Of a DNA stretch of 64,000 nt, positions 37,219-46,444 are shown piece after piece. The stretch spans positions 3,938,001 through 4,002,000 of the forward strand of contig NZ_CP110389.1 of assembly GCF_026015985.1 (NCBI RefSeq). The letters are read 5' to 3'. A program made the position numbers and the translations under genes. The notes under the pieces were generated by a model that was not told where the DNA came from, searched no databases, and saw only the letters and a list, made by a program, of their open reading frames with translations. The stretch comes from Rhodopseudomonas sp. P2A-2r (GTDB lineage: Bacteria; Pseudomonadota; Alphaproteobacteria; Rhizobiales; Xanthobacteraceae). How positions within the stretch are numbered: the first letter of the stretch is position 1; each line of letters starts with the position of its first letter.

Positions 37219-37264
37219 GCATCCTTCGAGGCTCGCCCTGCGGGCGAGCGCCTCAGGATGACGG
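37219..37264. repeat. family B palindromic element, right arm beside the GIY-YIG gene
   Basis: GCATCCTTCGAGGCTCGCCC...CGCCTCAGGATGACGG is the same sequence as the right arm of the 27858-27970 element. It begins 4 nt after the GIY-YIG stop codon. Confidence 0.9.
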
Positions 37265-37319
37265 TGGAGTATGGGGCTGGCAGGCTCAAATCACCCTCCC
37301 CCGAATCGCAACACACTCC

Positions 37320-37397
37320 GCCATCATCCTCGTCTGAACGCAATTGCGTTCAGACTGGAGGCGCTCGCCGTCTTCGGCGATCCTCGAAGGATGGGCC
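37320..37397. repeat. family B palindromic element, extra variant left arm
   Basis: CATCATCCTCGTC...GGCGCTCGCC...TCCTCGAAGGATGGGC resembles a left arm with an inserted nested palindrome GAACGCAATTGCGTTC, also found in the element at 41145-41308. It lies just before the surE stop codon. Confidence 0.75.
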
Positions 37398-37407
37398 GCC
37401 AGCTCAG

Positions 37408-38175
37408 CTACCCCAGCGTCTTCGTCAGCGCGGCGGAGAATGCGTCGTCGGTGCGGTCGAGCCGCAGCGGGGTCACCGAGACGAAGCGCGCGGCGAGGGC
37501 TGCAAGGTCGGTGCCCTCGGCCGGCATGTCCACCACCGCGACGCGTTCGAAGCCGATCCAGAAATACGGGTTGCCGCGGCCGTCGCGGCGCTCGTCGACG
37601 CGCAGGAAGCCCTGGTTGCGCTTGCCCTGCCGGGTCACCATCACGCCCTGCACTTCCTCCGGCGCGCAGGCCGGGAAGTTGACGTTGATCACGGTGTTCT
37701 TCGGCACGCCGGCGGCAAGCACCTTGCTGATAATGCCGGGCCCAAACTTCAGCGCCGCCTCCCACAGCGGCTTGTGGCGGGTCTCGAGGCTGAATTCCTG
37801 GCTCAGCGCGAAGGACGGCAGCCCGAGAATAGTGCCTTCCAAAGCGCCGGCGATGGTGCCGGAATAGACCACGTCCTCGGCGACGTTGCGGCCCTTGTTG
37901 ACGCCGGACAGCACGAGGTCCGGCTGCTTGTCGAGCAGGATGTGCCGCGCGCCCATGATCACGCAATCGGTCGGCGTACCCCTGACAGCAAAATGACGCG
38001 GGCCGATTTCGCGCAGGCGGAGCGGATCGTTGAGCGACAACGAATGCGAGACACCGGACTGGTCGAGCTCGGGCGCCACCACCCAGACGTCGTCGGACAA
38101 TTCTCTGGCGATCTGTTCGAGGATTTTCAGGCCCGGCGCGTGAATGCCATCGTCATTGGTACAGAGAATCCGCAT
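37408..38175 (-). CDS. surE: 5'/3'-nucleotidase SurE
   Basis: SurE is a metal-dependent phosphatase acting on nucleoside monophosphates, often linked to survival in stationary phase. The 255-residue protein begins [19 protein letters not shown] with the metal-binding N-D-D motif (Asn7-Asp8-Asp9), then [66 protein letters not shown] and VNVNFPAC. All metal residues are present. The gene lies in the conserved serS-surE-pcm-nlpD order but is separated from serS by two inserted genes. Confidence 0.95.
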   Translation of the reverse strand: MRILCTNDDGIHAPGLKILEQIARELSDDVWVVAPELDQSGVSHSLSLNDPLRLREIGPRHFAVRGTPTDCVIMGARHILLDKQPDLVLSGVNKGRNVAEDVVYSGTIAGALEGTILGLPSFALSQEFSLETRHKPLWEAALKFGPGIISKVLAAGVPKNTVINVNFPACAPEEVQGVMVTRQGKRNQGFLRVDERRDGRGNPYFWIGFERVAVVDMPAEGTDLAALAARFVSVTPLRLDRTDDAFSAALTKTLG

Positions 38176-38407
38176 TCGCGCGCCTTTTCAGAGGTCATTG
38201 GGCAGCCGGGGCCGGGCAGCGGACTTTTGCCAGCACGCGGCCGGTTTTGCCAAGCTAATTTTCCCCGGTCGTATTGCAGCGCACAGGGCCGGCCGCCGGA
38301 ACATTCCCGTCCGAGCCCGGTTTGTCACGCAAGTCCATTACGATGGACGTCCGAGGCGCGACAGCGCGGCCGAAGCCGGTTGCGCCCGCCCCCGTCGGGA
38401 TCGCGCA

Positions 38408-38929
38408 ATGCCGACCGAACGATTTAGCAGGTTGATGGATGCAGGACTGCCGCCGATTCTGATCGCAGCGCTGGCCGGCTGGATGTGGACGGAATCGCGC
38501 AACTACCCCGCCGCACCCGCGCCGCCGCTGCCGCCACTAGGCGTCGTTCTGGCCAGCACGGCGGATGACGATGGGTCCGAGCCGGCCACCACATCGGCGC
38601 TGCCGACCAGCCGCCAAGCGGAGCCGGAGGCCACCGCGTCCCTGCAGCGCCTCAGCATCTCCAGGCAATCGTTCCGCCGCGGCGGACTTGGCGCGAAAGC
38701 GCTGATGACCTTCACCATCCGCAACCGCAACGATTATGCCGTCAAGGATTTCGAACTGCTCTGCGCATTCCGCGGACGCGACGGCCGCGTCGTTACCGAG
38801 CGCCGCCGCACCATCCCCGAAACCATCGCGCCGAAAAGCCGCAAGGCATTTCCGAAGATCCATGTCGGCCACGTCAGCATCACGGCTGCCAAGGCAAAAT
38901 GCCGGCTGCTGGCGGCGGCGCGGGTATGA
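38408..38929 (+). CDS. hypothetical single-pass membrane protein
   Basis: A 173-residue protein with one membrane segment near the start (AGLPPILIAALAGWMWTES), a Pro/Ala/Thr-rich linker (about 33-75), and a beta-rich C-terminal domain: LQRLSISRQSFRRGGLGAKA, TFTIRNRNDYAVKDFELLCAF and TIPETIAPKSRKAFPKIHVG. The last resembles FxLyD or DUF3426-type periplasmic beta-sandwiches. ATG 38408 is the first with a plausible membrane anchor; the longer frame overlaps surE. It is the only plus-strand gene in the 37.4-51.1 kb block. The function is unknown. Confidence 0.7.
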   Translation: MPTERFSRLMDAGLPPILIAALAGWMWTESRNYPAAPAPPLPPLGVVLASTADDDGSEPATTSALPTSRQAEPEATASLQRLSISRQSFRRGGLGAKALMTFTIRNRNDYAVKDFELLCAFRGRDGRVVTERRRTIPETIAPKSRKAFPKIHVGHVSITAAKAKCRLLAAARV

Positions 38930-39029
38930 TGCCGAACCAAGTCAGTGGTTGGACCTAATCCAGCCGAAGACAGAGCAGGCTGTCGACGTCACTGCTGGCA
39001 AGTCGTGCGGCGCGCGCCTTGCCATCGGC

Positions 39030-39593
39030 TCAGAAACAGAGGCCGAGCATCTTGACTGTGCAGTCGCGCGGCGCCCGCTTCGCAGGCTTGTCCCTGGCCG
39101 CTCCCTTTGCGGCGCCCTGCGCCGGCGGCTTCGCTTTGGGCCTCGGCTTCTCGTAAGCGCCGGCGATCACCATCGCCCAATAGGTCTTCCCACTGGCGCT
39201 TTTGGCGTTGGCGATGCCGACTTTCGACGCGTCTTTGAGCAGCAGATTGCGGCGATGGCCGGACGAATTGATCCACTGCCCGAGCGTGCGCGGAAAATCG
39301 GCATAGCCATAGGCGATGTTCTCGGCGGCGCTGCCGGCCTTGGACGGCGCCACGCGCACGTTGAAATTGCCGGCGACATCGTGATCGAGCACGTCCTTCG
39401 CCGCCATCGCCGACGCCTGCTGCTGGGCGATCCCATTCAGCGTCGCGTCGATCGTCACCGGGCCCTCGCCGTTCTTGGCGCGGAACTGCGAGATCAGTTC
39501 GGCGGGCGAGGATTGCGCCAGCGCCGGCGCAAGCGACGCCATCAGAAAGGCGAACAGCGCCAGCGCGGCCGGCGCCGCGATCCGCAATGCCAT
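39030..39593 (-). CDS. secreted CAP/SCP-domain protein
   Basis: A 187-residue protein with a signal peptide (MALRIAAPAALALFAFLMAS, cleavage near ALAQ) and a CAP domain: SSPAELISQFRAKNGEGPVT, KAGSAAENIAYGYADFPRT and GQWINSSGHRRNLLLKDASKVG, with the CAP-type His residues in DHDVAG and SGHRRN. The tail is Lys/Pro/Ala-rich and ends with two cysteines (RDCTVKMLGLCF). Either ATG 39593 (AGGA 8 nt upstream) or GTG 39608, overlapping the serS stop, could be the start; I prefer the ATG. Bacterial CAP proteins are extracellular with few known functions. Confidence 0.82.
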   Translation of the reverse strand: MALRIAAPAALALFAFLMASLAPALAQSSPAELISQFRAKNGEGPVTIDATLNGIAQQQASAMAAKDVLDHDVAGNFNVRVAPSKAGSAAENIAYGYADFPRTLGQWINSSGHRRNLLLKDASKVGIANAKSASGKTYWAMVIAGAYEKPRPKAKPPAQGAAKGAARDKPAKRAPRDCTVKMLGLCF

Positions 39594-39604
39594 GCGACAG
39601 ATCC

Positions 39605-41029
39605 TCACGCGGCCGAGATCGTTTTCAGCCCGCCCATATAGGGCTGCAGCACCGTCGGTACGGCGATCGAGCCGTCTTCCTGCTGATAGGTTTCCATCAC
39701 CGCGATCAACGCGCGGCCGACCGCGGTGCCGGAGCCGTTCAGCGTGTGCACGAAGCGCGGCTTGCCGTCGGGGCCGCGCGACCGCGCGTCCATGCGACGC
39801 GCCTGGAAATCACCGCACACCGAGCACGACGAGATCTCGCGATAGGCGCCGCCGTCGCCCTGCCCGGGCATCCACACCTCGATGTCGTAAGTCTTCTGCG
39901 CGGCAAACCCCATGTCGCCGGTGCACAGGGTCATGACGCGGTAGTGCAGTTCCAGACGGCGCAGCACCTCTTCGGCGCAGGCCAGCATGCGCTCGTGCTC
40001 GTTACTGCTCTCTTCCGGCGTGGTTACCGACACCAGCTCGACCTTGGTGAACTGATGCTGGCGGATCATGCCGCGGGTGTCGCGTCCGGCAGCGCCGGCT
40101 TCGGCGCGAAAACACGGCGTCAGCGCGGTCATGCGCAGCGGCAGTTCTTTTTCGTCGAGGATGGATTCGCGGACGAGGTTTGTGAGCGGGACTTCGGCGG
40201 TGGGGATGAGCCAGTAGCGCGTGGGATCATTGTGAAGTTTCAGTTCTTGGAACGGAGCCTGACGAGCAGCATCAAATCCAAGTAACTGCGCATGATCCAA
40301 GGCGGAATTTCTGCTTCGCTTCAAATCGGATTCAAAATTCGCACGCAAATCTGGTTCTGCGTATACGGCAAACTGATCATCGTGAAACTTCGGCAACTGC
40401 GCCGTGCCGAACATCGCATCGTCGCGCACCAGCAGCGGCGGGTTCACTTCCATATAGCCGTGTTCGTTGGTGTGCAGGTCGAGCATGAACTGCCCGATCG
40501 CCCGCTCGAGCCGCGCCAGCCCCTTCTTCAGAACGACGAAGCGCGCGCCCGACAGTTTCGCCGCCGCTTCAAAGTCCATGAAGCCCATGGCCTCGCCGAG
40601 ATCGTAGTGAGCCTTGGGCGCGAAGGCGTAACTGCGCTTGGCGCCGAACTTGTGACGCTCAATGTTGCCGTGCTCGTCGCTGCCTTCGGGCACTTCGGCG
40701 AGCGGCAGGTTGGGAATGCCGGCCAGCGCGGTCTTGAGTTGCTCTTCGGCGTCCTTCACCGCGGCTTCCATCGCCGGCATGGTGGTCTTGAGTTCGGTGA
40801 CTTCGGCCATCAGCGCATCGGCGCGCGCGGTGTCCTTGTTCTTCTTGGCCTCGCCGATTTCCTTGGAAGCCGCATTGCGCCGCGCCTGCGCCTGCTCGGA
40901 TGCCAGGATCGCCGTCCGCCTCTGCTCGTCGATGGCCATCAGCGACGCCGAAAGCGGCGCCAGCCCGCGCCGCTTCAGCGCAGCGTCGAAAGCCTCGGGA
41001 TTGTCGCGGATCGCTTTGATGTCGTGCAT
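39605..41029 (-). CDS. serS: seryl-tRNA synthetase with an AT-rich insertion
   Basis: SerRS charges tRNA-Ser. The 474-residue protein has the N-terminal coiled-coil arm (about 30-110) and the class II core: [58 protein letters not shown] (motif 2), [13 protein letters not shown] and [20 protein letters not shown] (motif 3). Between [10 protein letters not shown] and [13 protein letters not shown] is a loop of about 45 residues, longer than in E. coli, encoded by DNA of about 46 % GC (40231-40395). ATG 41029 starts the conserved [14 protein letters not shown]. It overlaps the CAP gene only if GTG 39608 is used. Confidence 0.95.
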   Translation of the reverse strand: MHDIKAIRDNPEAFDAALKRRGLAPLSASLMAIDEQRRTAILASEQAQARRNAASKEIGEAKKNKDTARADALMAEVTELKTTMPAMEAAVKDAEEQLKTALAGIPNLPLAEVPEGSDEHGNIERHKFGAKRSYAFAPKAHYDLGEAMGFMDFEAAAKLSGARFVVLKKGLARLERAIGQFMLDLHTNEHGYMEVNPPLLVRDDAMFGTAQLPKFHDDQFAVYAEPDLRANFESDLKRSRNSALDHAQLLGFDAARQAPFQELKLHNDPTRYWLIPTAEVPLTNLVRESILDEKELPLRMTALTPCFRAEAGAAGRDTRGMIRQHQFTKVELVSVTTPEESSNEHERMLACAEEVLRRLELHYRVMTLCTGDMGFAAQKTYDIEVWMPGQGDGGAYREISSCSVCGDFQARRMDARSRGPDGKPRFVHTLNGSGTAVGRALIAVMETYQQEDGSIAVPTVLQPYMGGLKTISAA

Positions 41030-41144
41030 GGCAGGGGTCCTGAGCGTGGCGACGTTGACCTTCCGCAAGAATACGGAGAGTCAGCATTGCGCATCCAGTA
41101 GCCCGAATACCCCTGATTTGGAACATGAAATGGAAAAAACTGTC

Positions 41145-41308
41145 GTCATCCTGAGGTGCTCGCCCCCAGGCGGAGCCCTTGCTTCGCTTGGGGCGAGCCT
41201 CGAAGGATGCGGCCACGAACTCGCTTGCGGCCATCCTTCGAGGCAGCCGCAAGTTGCGACGGCGCCTCCAGCCGAAACGCAATTGCGTTTCGGCGGGGAT
41301 GACGGCAG
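41145..41308. repeat. family B palindromic element, expanded form
   Basis: The left arm GTCATCCTGAGGTGCTCGCC...GCGAGCCTCGAAGGATGCGG and right arm GCCATCCTTCGAGG...GGGGATGACGG are inverse. The right arm contains a nested palindrome GAAACGCAATTGCGTTTC. It fills most of the gap between serS and tatC. Confidence 0.85.
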
Positions 41309-41323
41309 AGTGGGCGGCAGTCC

Positions 41324-42145
41324 CTACTCCGTCGGCGTGACGTCCGGCGGCGACGTGCCGTCTGCAGCAGCCTTCGCGGCGGCGGCCTTGGCGGCGTTCT
41401 TTTCGACCATGCCGACGGCGATGATGGAGCCCTCGTAGAGCACCAGCAGCGGGATCGCCAGCGAGGCCTGGCTGATGACGTCGGGCGGCGTCAGCACCGC
41501 GGCGATGACGAAGGCGACGACGATGAAGTAGCGGCGCTTGTCCTTCAACTGCTTGGCGGTGATCACGCCCATGCGGCCGAGCAAGGTCAGCACCACCGGC
41601 AGCTGGAACGCGACGCCGAAGGCGAAGATCAGCGACATCATCAGCGACAGGTATTCGCCGACTTTCGGCAGCAGCTGGATCTGGGCGGTCTCGGAACTGC
41701 CGGTCTGCTGCATGCCCAGCGAGAAGCGGATCAGCATCGGCAGCACCAGGAAATACACCAGCAGCGAGCCGAGCGCGAAGAACACCGGCGTTGCGATCAG
41801 GTACGGCAGGAACGCGCCGCGCTCGTGCTTGTAGAGGCCGGGCGCCACGAACATGTAGATCTGCGCGGCGATGATCGGGAACGAGATGAAGCCGGCGCCG
41901 AACATCGCCAGCTTGAGCTGGGTGAGGAAGTATTCGAGCAGCGCGGTGTAGATGAATTTGGAATTCTCGGGGCCGGCGACCCAGACGAACGGCCAGACCA
42001 GCACGTTGTAGATCTGCTTGGCGAAGAAGAAGCAGAAGATGAACGCCACGGCGAAGGCCAGCAGCGCCTTGATCAGCCGCGACCGCAGCTCGATCAGGTG
42101 ATCCATCAGCGGCGCCTTGGAGGCTTCGATGTCCTCGGCGCTCAT
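41324..42145 (-). CDS. tatC: Sec-independent translocase subunit TatC
   Basis: TatC is the twin-arginine signal receptor. The 273-residue protein begins with the conserved [20 protein letters not shown] near residue 14 and has six membrane helices, including [30 protein letters not shown] with the TatC signature, [43 protein letters not shown] and [21 protein letters not shown]. The C-terminal tail is Ala-rich. It overlaps tatB by 4 nt (ATGA) and belongs to tatABC. Confidence 0.96.
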   Translation of the reverse strand: MSAEDIEASKAPLMDHLIELRSRLIKALLAFAVAFIFCFFFAKQIYNVLVWPFVWVAGPENSKFIYTALLEYFLTQLKLAMFGAGFISFPIIAAQIYMFVAPGLYKHERGAFLPYLIATPVFFALGSLLVYFLVLPMLIRFSLGMQQTGSSETAQIQLLPKVGEYLSLMMSLIFAFGVAFQLPVVLTLLGRMGVITAKQLKDKRRYFIVVAFVIAAVLTPPDVISQASLAIPLLVLYEGSIIAVGMVEKNAAKAAAAKAAADGTSPPDVTPTE

Positions 42146-42675
42146 GATGCGCGGGTGTCCTTGGTGAGTTCGGGATCGGCCAGCGCGTGGCTCTCGGCCA
42201 CGACCGGAAGCCCGGCCGGCGGCGTCTCGGGGGTCACGGCTTGTACGTCCTGCGTGGCTTGCACTTCCTGGGTGATGGCCAGCGGCTCCATCTGGGCCGC
42301 GTGGGCCTCAGCCTCGACAAAGGTCTCCGGCGTCGGCGGCTCCGGCGTGGTCGGTGTCGCCACGGGCGTGTCGATGTTCTCGATCTTGTCGATGGTCATG
42401 GCGTCGCTGACGTCCTTGGTCAGCGAGGTCATGATGTTGTTCTTGGAGAATCCGGAGGCGGTGTCCTTGATGTCGTCGAACGCCTTCTTGACATCGGCCA
42501 TCTCGGCTTCGCGCATGGCCTCGTTGAACTGGCCTTGGAACTCGGCGGCCATCTTGCGCGCCTTGCCCATCCATTGCCCGACCATGCGCAGCACGCCGGG
42601 CAATTCCTTCGGGCCGATGGCGATCAACGCGACCACCGCGATGACGACCAGTTCACTCCACCCGATGTCGAACAT
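42142..42675 (-). CDS. tatB: Sec-independent translocase subunit TatB
   Basis: TatB, with TatC, binds twin-arginine signals. The 177-residue protein starts [26 protein letters not shown], with the TatB-type Glu8, a short membrane helix and the G-P hinge, then an amphipathic helix ([30 protein letters not shown]). A long Val/Thr/Pro/Glu-rich tail follows that is typical in length for rhizobia. It is coupled to tatC by a 4-nt overlap and lies 129 nt after tatA. Confidence 0.95.
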   Translation of the reverse strand: MFDIGWSELVVIAVVALIAIGPKELPGVLRMVGQWMGKARKMAAEFQGQFNEAMREAEMADVKKAFDDIKDTASGFSKNNIMTSLTKDVSDAMTIDKIENIDTPVATPTTPEPPTPETFVEAEAHAAQMEPLAITQEVQATQDVQAVTPETPPAGLPVVAESHALADPELTKDTRAS

Positions 42676-42804
42676 GAAAACTTCCGCTCACGCGAGGCAC
42701 GTTGCCCGACCATCGGGGCCCCCGCGTTTCCTCAACTGGCCCGCCACAAAGCTGCCGCAAGACCTAGGCCTGCCACGGGTTTGCCGCAAGCCGTCACAAT
42801 GCGT

Positions 42805-43041
42805 TCAGACAGCCTTGCTGCCGACGTCGGTCCGTGCAGCCGGCTGCGGCGGCGGATTGTCGATGGTGCGGACCGGCTCGGCGGGCTTTTCCGCCACCTT
42901 GTCGTCGTCCTGCATGCCCTTCTTGAAGGCCTTGATGCCCTGGGCAACGTCGCCCATCAGGTCGGAAATCTTGCCGCGCCCGAAAAGCAGCAGGACCACC
43001 CCGATCACTACGATCCAGTGCCAAATGCTGAGTGAACCCAT
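42805..43041 (-). CDS. tatA: Sec-independent translocase subunit TatA
   Basis: TatA forms the Tat pore. The 78-residue protein has the short helix [17 protein letters not shown], the [24 protein letters not shown] hinge and amphipathic helix, and a charged tail. Start ATG 43041 (MGSLSIWHW) is preferred over a frame 5 codons longer because TatA proteins begin with this short extracytoplasmic segment. It lies upstream of tatB and downstream of scpB. Confidence 0.95.
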   Translation of the reverse strand: MGSLSIWHWIVVIGVVLLLFGRGKISDLMGDVAQGIKAFKKGMQDDDKVAEKPAEPVRTIDNPPPQPAARTDVGSKAV

Positions 43042-43222
43042 CCTGCAATCCTCCAAGCGTCAGGCCGGTTGCCCGACCTCAATCTGACCGGAACGTAGGC
43101 GCAGGAGGTGGCAAAAACAAGGACTTAGACCTGCGTGGAATCGCTGATAATGCCGCAGGCTCCGGGGATCGTTAATCCCCGCGCCGTGGTCTCGCGCGGG
43201 TGTCGCCACCCGGCCGCACGGA

Positions 43223-44518
43223 TCAGCTTTCGTGGTCCTTTTCCGGCTTTGCGTCGTCGCCGTCGACGGCATTCGGCTCAGCAGTGCCTGCGTCCGCCGC
43301 CTCGGCCTCGGTTTCGTCCGCTGCCGAAGCTTCGGCTTCCAACGTCTCGGGCTCGTCCAGTTCCGCTTCGGCATCTTCGACGTCGAGCGCTTCGGATTCC
43401 TCGAGATCCTCGGCCTCCAGATCCTCCAGCGTCAGCACGGCCTCAGCCTCGCCGGTCTCTGCTTCGATCTCGATCTCGACCGATTCGGCTTCGAATGCGA
43501 CAGCATCAACGGATTCAACGGCTTGCGGTGCGGCAGCGGCGGGATTCTCGAACTCCAGCTCGGCGGCAGGCGACAGCATCAGCTGGAGATCGTCGACTTC
43601 CAGCGGATCCTCGTCGTCGCGCAAGGCAGGATCGTCGGACGGATTGGGCACGCTGAAGCCCGAGGGCAGCCGCGAATCCAGCAGGCCGGTACCCTTCAGC
43701 TCTTCCAGCCCTGGCAGATCGCCCAGCGCTTCGAGACTGAACTGCGACAGGAAGCTCTCGGTGGTCCCGAAGGTCAGCGGCCGGCCCGGCGTCTTGCGAC
43801 GGCCGCGCGGCCGGATCCAGCCGGTCTCCAGCAGCACGTCGAGGGTGCCCTTGGAGGTGACGACGCCGCGAATGTCTTCGATCTCGGCGCGGGTCACCGG
43901 CTGGTGATAGGCGATGATGGCGAGCACCTCGATTGCCGCACGCGACAGTTTTCGCGTCTCGGTGGTCTCGCGCGTCATCAGCCACGACAGATCGCCGGCG
44001 GTGCGGAACGTCCACTTGTTGGCCACGCGCACGAGGTTGACCCCGCGCAACGAATAATCGGCCTGCAGCCGGGCCAAAGCGGCCTTGATGTCGACGCCGT
44101 CGGGCATGCGCTTCGCCAGTGCCGCTTGATCCAGCGGCTCGCTGGCGGCGAACAGCAACGCTTCGAGCAGCCGCAATTCGTCCGGCCGTGACTCGACCTC
44201 GGCAGGCTGTTCCGGCGCGGCTTCGACGGCTACGGGTTCGACGGCTACGGGTTCGACGGCTACGGGTTCGACGACGGCAGGTTCTTCGACAGCAACGGCT
44301 TCTTCGACAACGTCAGCGTCTTCGGCGACATCAGCATCATCGACAACGACAGCATCATCGACAACGACAGCGTCTTCGACGATGACAGCTTCTTCGACGA
44401 CGATTGCCTCGACGGCCACGGCTTCGACGTCCACAGCGTCGACCTGAACAGAATCGACCTGCACGGAAGCGACCTCGGCGTCGTCGTCAGCGACGCGTTT
44501 TTCGGCACGGCTTGCCAT
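43223..44518 (-). CDS. scpB: segregation and condensation protein B with long acidic extensions
   Basis: ScpB binds ScpA and SMC in the chromosome-organising condensin. The 431-residue protein has the usual winged-helix core at about 112-280: LRLLEALLFAASEPLDQAALAKRMP, SRAAIEVLAIIAYHQPVTRAEIEDIRGV and GRPLTFGTTESFL. The family is normally about 190-240 residues. Here a roughly 110-residue Val/Glu/Asp-rich N-terminus, with a 5-residue PVAVE repeat three times and VVVDDA repeats, precedes the core, and an acidic tail of about 140 residues follows. ATG 44518 has AAGGAG 8 nt upstream; it lies 21 nt after scpA. Confidence 0.92.
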   Translation of the reverse strand: MASRAEKRVADDDAEVASVQVDSVQVDAVDVEAVAVEAIVVEEAVIVEDAVVVDDAVVVDDADVAEDADVVEEAVAVEEPAVVEPVAVEPVAVEPVAVEAAPEQPAEVESRPDELRLLEALLFAASEPLDQAALAKRMPDGVDIKAALARLQADYSLRGVNLVRVANKWTFRTAGDLSWLMTRETTETRKLSRAAIEVLAIIAYHQPVTRAEIEDIRGVVTSKGTLDVLLETGWIRPRGRRKTPGRPLTFGTTESFLSQFSLEALGDLPGLEELKGTGLLDSRLPSGFSVPNPSDDPALRDDEDPLEVDDLQLMLSPAAELEFENPAAAAPQAVESVDAVAFEAESVEIEIEAETGEAEAVLTLEDLEAEDLEESEALDVEDAEAELDEPETLEAEASAADETEAEAADAGTAEPNAVDGDDAKPEKDHES

Positions 44519-44539
44519 GGGTGAATCTCCTTCTTCCAC

Positions 44540-45373
44540 TTACTCGACCGGAGCGTCCGGCTCCACCAGCGCCGCCGACGCAGACTGCGCCGGGTGCTTG
44601 CGGAAATACAAAGGTGCGAACGCGTCCTTCTGGTGCAGGTCCATGGTGCCTTCGCGGACCATTTCCAGCGCCGCGGCAAAACTCGACGCCATCACCGTGG
44701 CCCGCTGCGCGGGGTCGACCACATAGGCCAGCAAATACTCATCAAGCCGGCTCCAGTCCTCGGCCACGCCCACCAGTCGCTCGAGCGAGGCGCGCGCCTC
44801 GGACAGCGACCACACAGTGCGCTTGGCCAGATGCACCGTGGTCAGTACCCGCGCCTGGCGCTGGGTAGCATAGGCGGATAACAGATCGTACAGCGTCGCG
44901 GTGAAATGCGGATGCTTGACCTCGGAAATCGACTCCGGCTGGCCGCGCGGAAAAATATCGCGCATCAATTGCGGCCGGGTCATCAGCCGGTTGGAGGCCT
45001 CGCGGATGGCTTCGAGCCGGCGCAGCCGGTTGGCCAGTGCCGAGGCCATATCCTCGGCGCTCGGACCGTCGGGCGTCGCCGCCTCCGGCAGCAGCAGCCG
45101 CGACTTCAGGAACGCCAGCCACGCCGCCATCACCAGATAGTCGGCCGCAAGTTCCAGGCGGATCTTTCGGGCCGCCTCGATGAAGATGAGATACTGGTCG
45201 GCCAGCGCCAGGATCGAGATCTTGTGCAGGTCGACCTTCTGCTGCCGCGCCAAAGCCAGCAGCAGATCGAGCGGACCTTCATAGCCTTCGACGTCGACGA
45301 CCAGCGACGGCTCGTCGTCCACGGCGATTTCGGCGGGCCGTCCGGTTTCAAACGACAATATCTCTGCGCTCAT
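44540..45373 (-). CDS. scpA: segregation and condensation protein A
   Basis: ScpA is the kleisin linking SMC heads. The 277-residue protein has the family core: YEGPLDLLLALARQQKVDLHKISI, LADQYLIFIEAARKIRLELAADYLVMAAWLAFLKSRLLLP and the C-terminal winged-helix region (VMASSFAAALEMVREGTMDL). It overlaps nagZ by 4 nt (ATGA) and is followed by scpB 21 nt later, so nagZ-scpA-scpB are co-transcribed, as in other alphaproteobacteria. Confidence 0.93.
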   Translation of the reverse strand: MSAEILSFETGRPAEIAVDDEPSLVVDVEGYEGPLDLLLALARQQKVDLHKISILALADQYLIFIEAARKIRLELAADYLVMAAWLAFLKSRLLLPEAATPDGPSAEDMASALANRLRRLEAIREASNRLMTRPQLMRDIFPRGQPESISEVKHPHFTATLYDLLSAYATQRQARVLTTVHLAKRTVWSLSEARASLERLVGVAEDWSRLDEYLLAYVVDPAQRATVMASSFAAALEMVREGTMDLHQKDAFAPLYFRKHPAQSASAALVEPDAPVE

Positions 45374-46398
45374 GTGCTGGCCATCCCTGCGCGAGCGATC
45401 AATGCATCCAGTTCCGCACGACCGGTCGCGCGGTCGAACGCCTCGGGCGGCTTTCGCGCAGCCAGCGCCGCATTGGCCCGCACAAGGGCCTGACCGGCCA
45501 GCAATGGCGTCTCGGCGGCAACCGCACGCATCTCATCGAGCTTGCCGTTGCAATGCAGGACCATGTCGCAGCCGGCCGTGACGATCGCCCTGGTCCGCTC
45601 GGCGATCGATCCCGCCAGCGCATTCATGGACACGTCATCACTCATCAACAAACCTTGGAACCCGATACTGCCGCGAATCACCTGAGCGATGATTGTCGCA
45701 GATGTCGTCGCGGGTTGGGCGGCGTCGAGGGCGCTAAACACAACATGTGCAGTCATCGCCATGGGTAAATCGGCCAAGGGCCGGAAAGCGGCGAAATCCA
45801 CCCGCTCGAGTTCCGCGGTGGAGGTATCCACGACCGGCAATTTGAAATGGGTGTCGGCGGTGGCCCGGCCATGCCCGGGAATGTGCTTGAGGACCGGCAG
45901 CACGCCGCCCTGCTCCAGTCCGTCGGTGACGGCGCGGGCGATGGCGGCGACCTTGACCGGCTCGGTTCCATAGGCCCGGTTGCCGATCACCGCATCCGCC
46001 TCGGGCACCGGCACGTCAGCCAGCGGCAGGCAGTCGACGGTAATGCCGAGATCGATCAGATCGGCGGCGATCAGCCGCGAGCTCAGCCGCGCCGCGGCAA
46101 GGCCGAGCTGCGGATCGATATCGTAGAGGGTGCCGAACACCGCGCCCGGCGGATAGGCTGGCCAGTGCGGCGGGCCAAGCCGCTGCACCCGCCCGCCCTC
46201 CTGATCGATCAGGACAGGGGCATCTGGCGCGCCGACCGCGGCGCGCAGATCGGACACCAGCCGGGCGACCTGCGCCGGCGTGTCGATGTTGCGCTTGAAA
46301 AGGATGAAACCCCACGGCCGCTCGGCGCGAAGAAAATCGCGCTCGTCGGCCGTGAGTTCCAGTCCGGATATGCCGGTGATAAATGCGCGCGTGCTCAT
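45370..46398 (-). CDS. nagZ: beta-N-acetylhexosaminidase NagZ
   Basis: NagZ removes GlcNAc from anhydromuropeptides in peptidoglycan recycling. The 342-residue protein is a family 3 glycosidase: GFILFKRNIDTPAQVARLVSDLR, VLIDQEGGRVQRLGPPHWP, GITVDCLPLADVPVPEADAVIGNRAYG, LKHIPGHGRATADTHFKLP (catalytic His-Asp dyad loop) and GLLMSDDVSMNAL with the nucleophile Asp in SDD. There is no signal peptide, so it is cytoplasmic. It leads the nagZ-scpA-scpB run and ends 46 nt after the SPOR gene. Confidence 0.94.
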   Translation of the reverse strand: MSTRAFITGISGLELTADERDFLRAERPWGFILFKRNIDTPAQVARLVSDLRAAVGAPDAPVLIDQEGGRVQRLGPPHWPAYPPGAVFGTLYDIDPQLGLAAARLSSRLIAADLIDLGITVDCLPLADVPVPEADAVIGNRAYGTEPVKVAAIARAVTDGLEQGGVLPVLKHIPGHGRATADTHFKLPVVDTSTAELERVDFAAFRPLADLPMAMTAHVVFSALDAAQPATTSATIIAQVIRGSIGFQGLLMSDDVSMNALAGSIAERTRAIVTAGCDMVLHCNGKLDEMRAVAAETPLLAGQALVRANAALAARKPPEAFDRATGRAELDALIARAGMAST

Positions 46399-46444
46399 GG
46401 GGCCGATTAGCCCCCATCAACGTCCAGGGTCAAGGAAACGGCCG

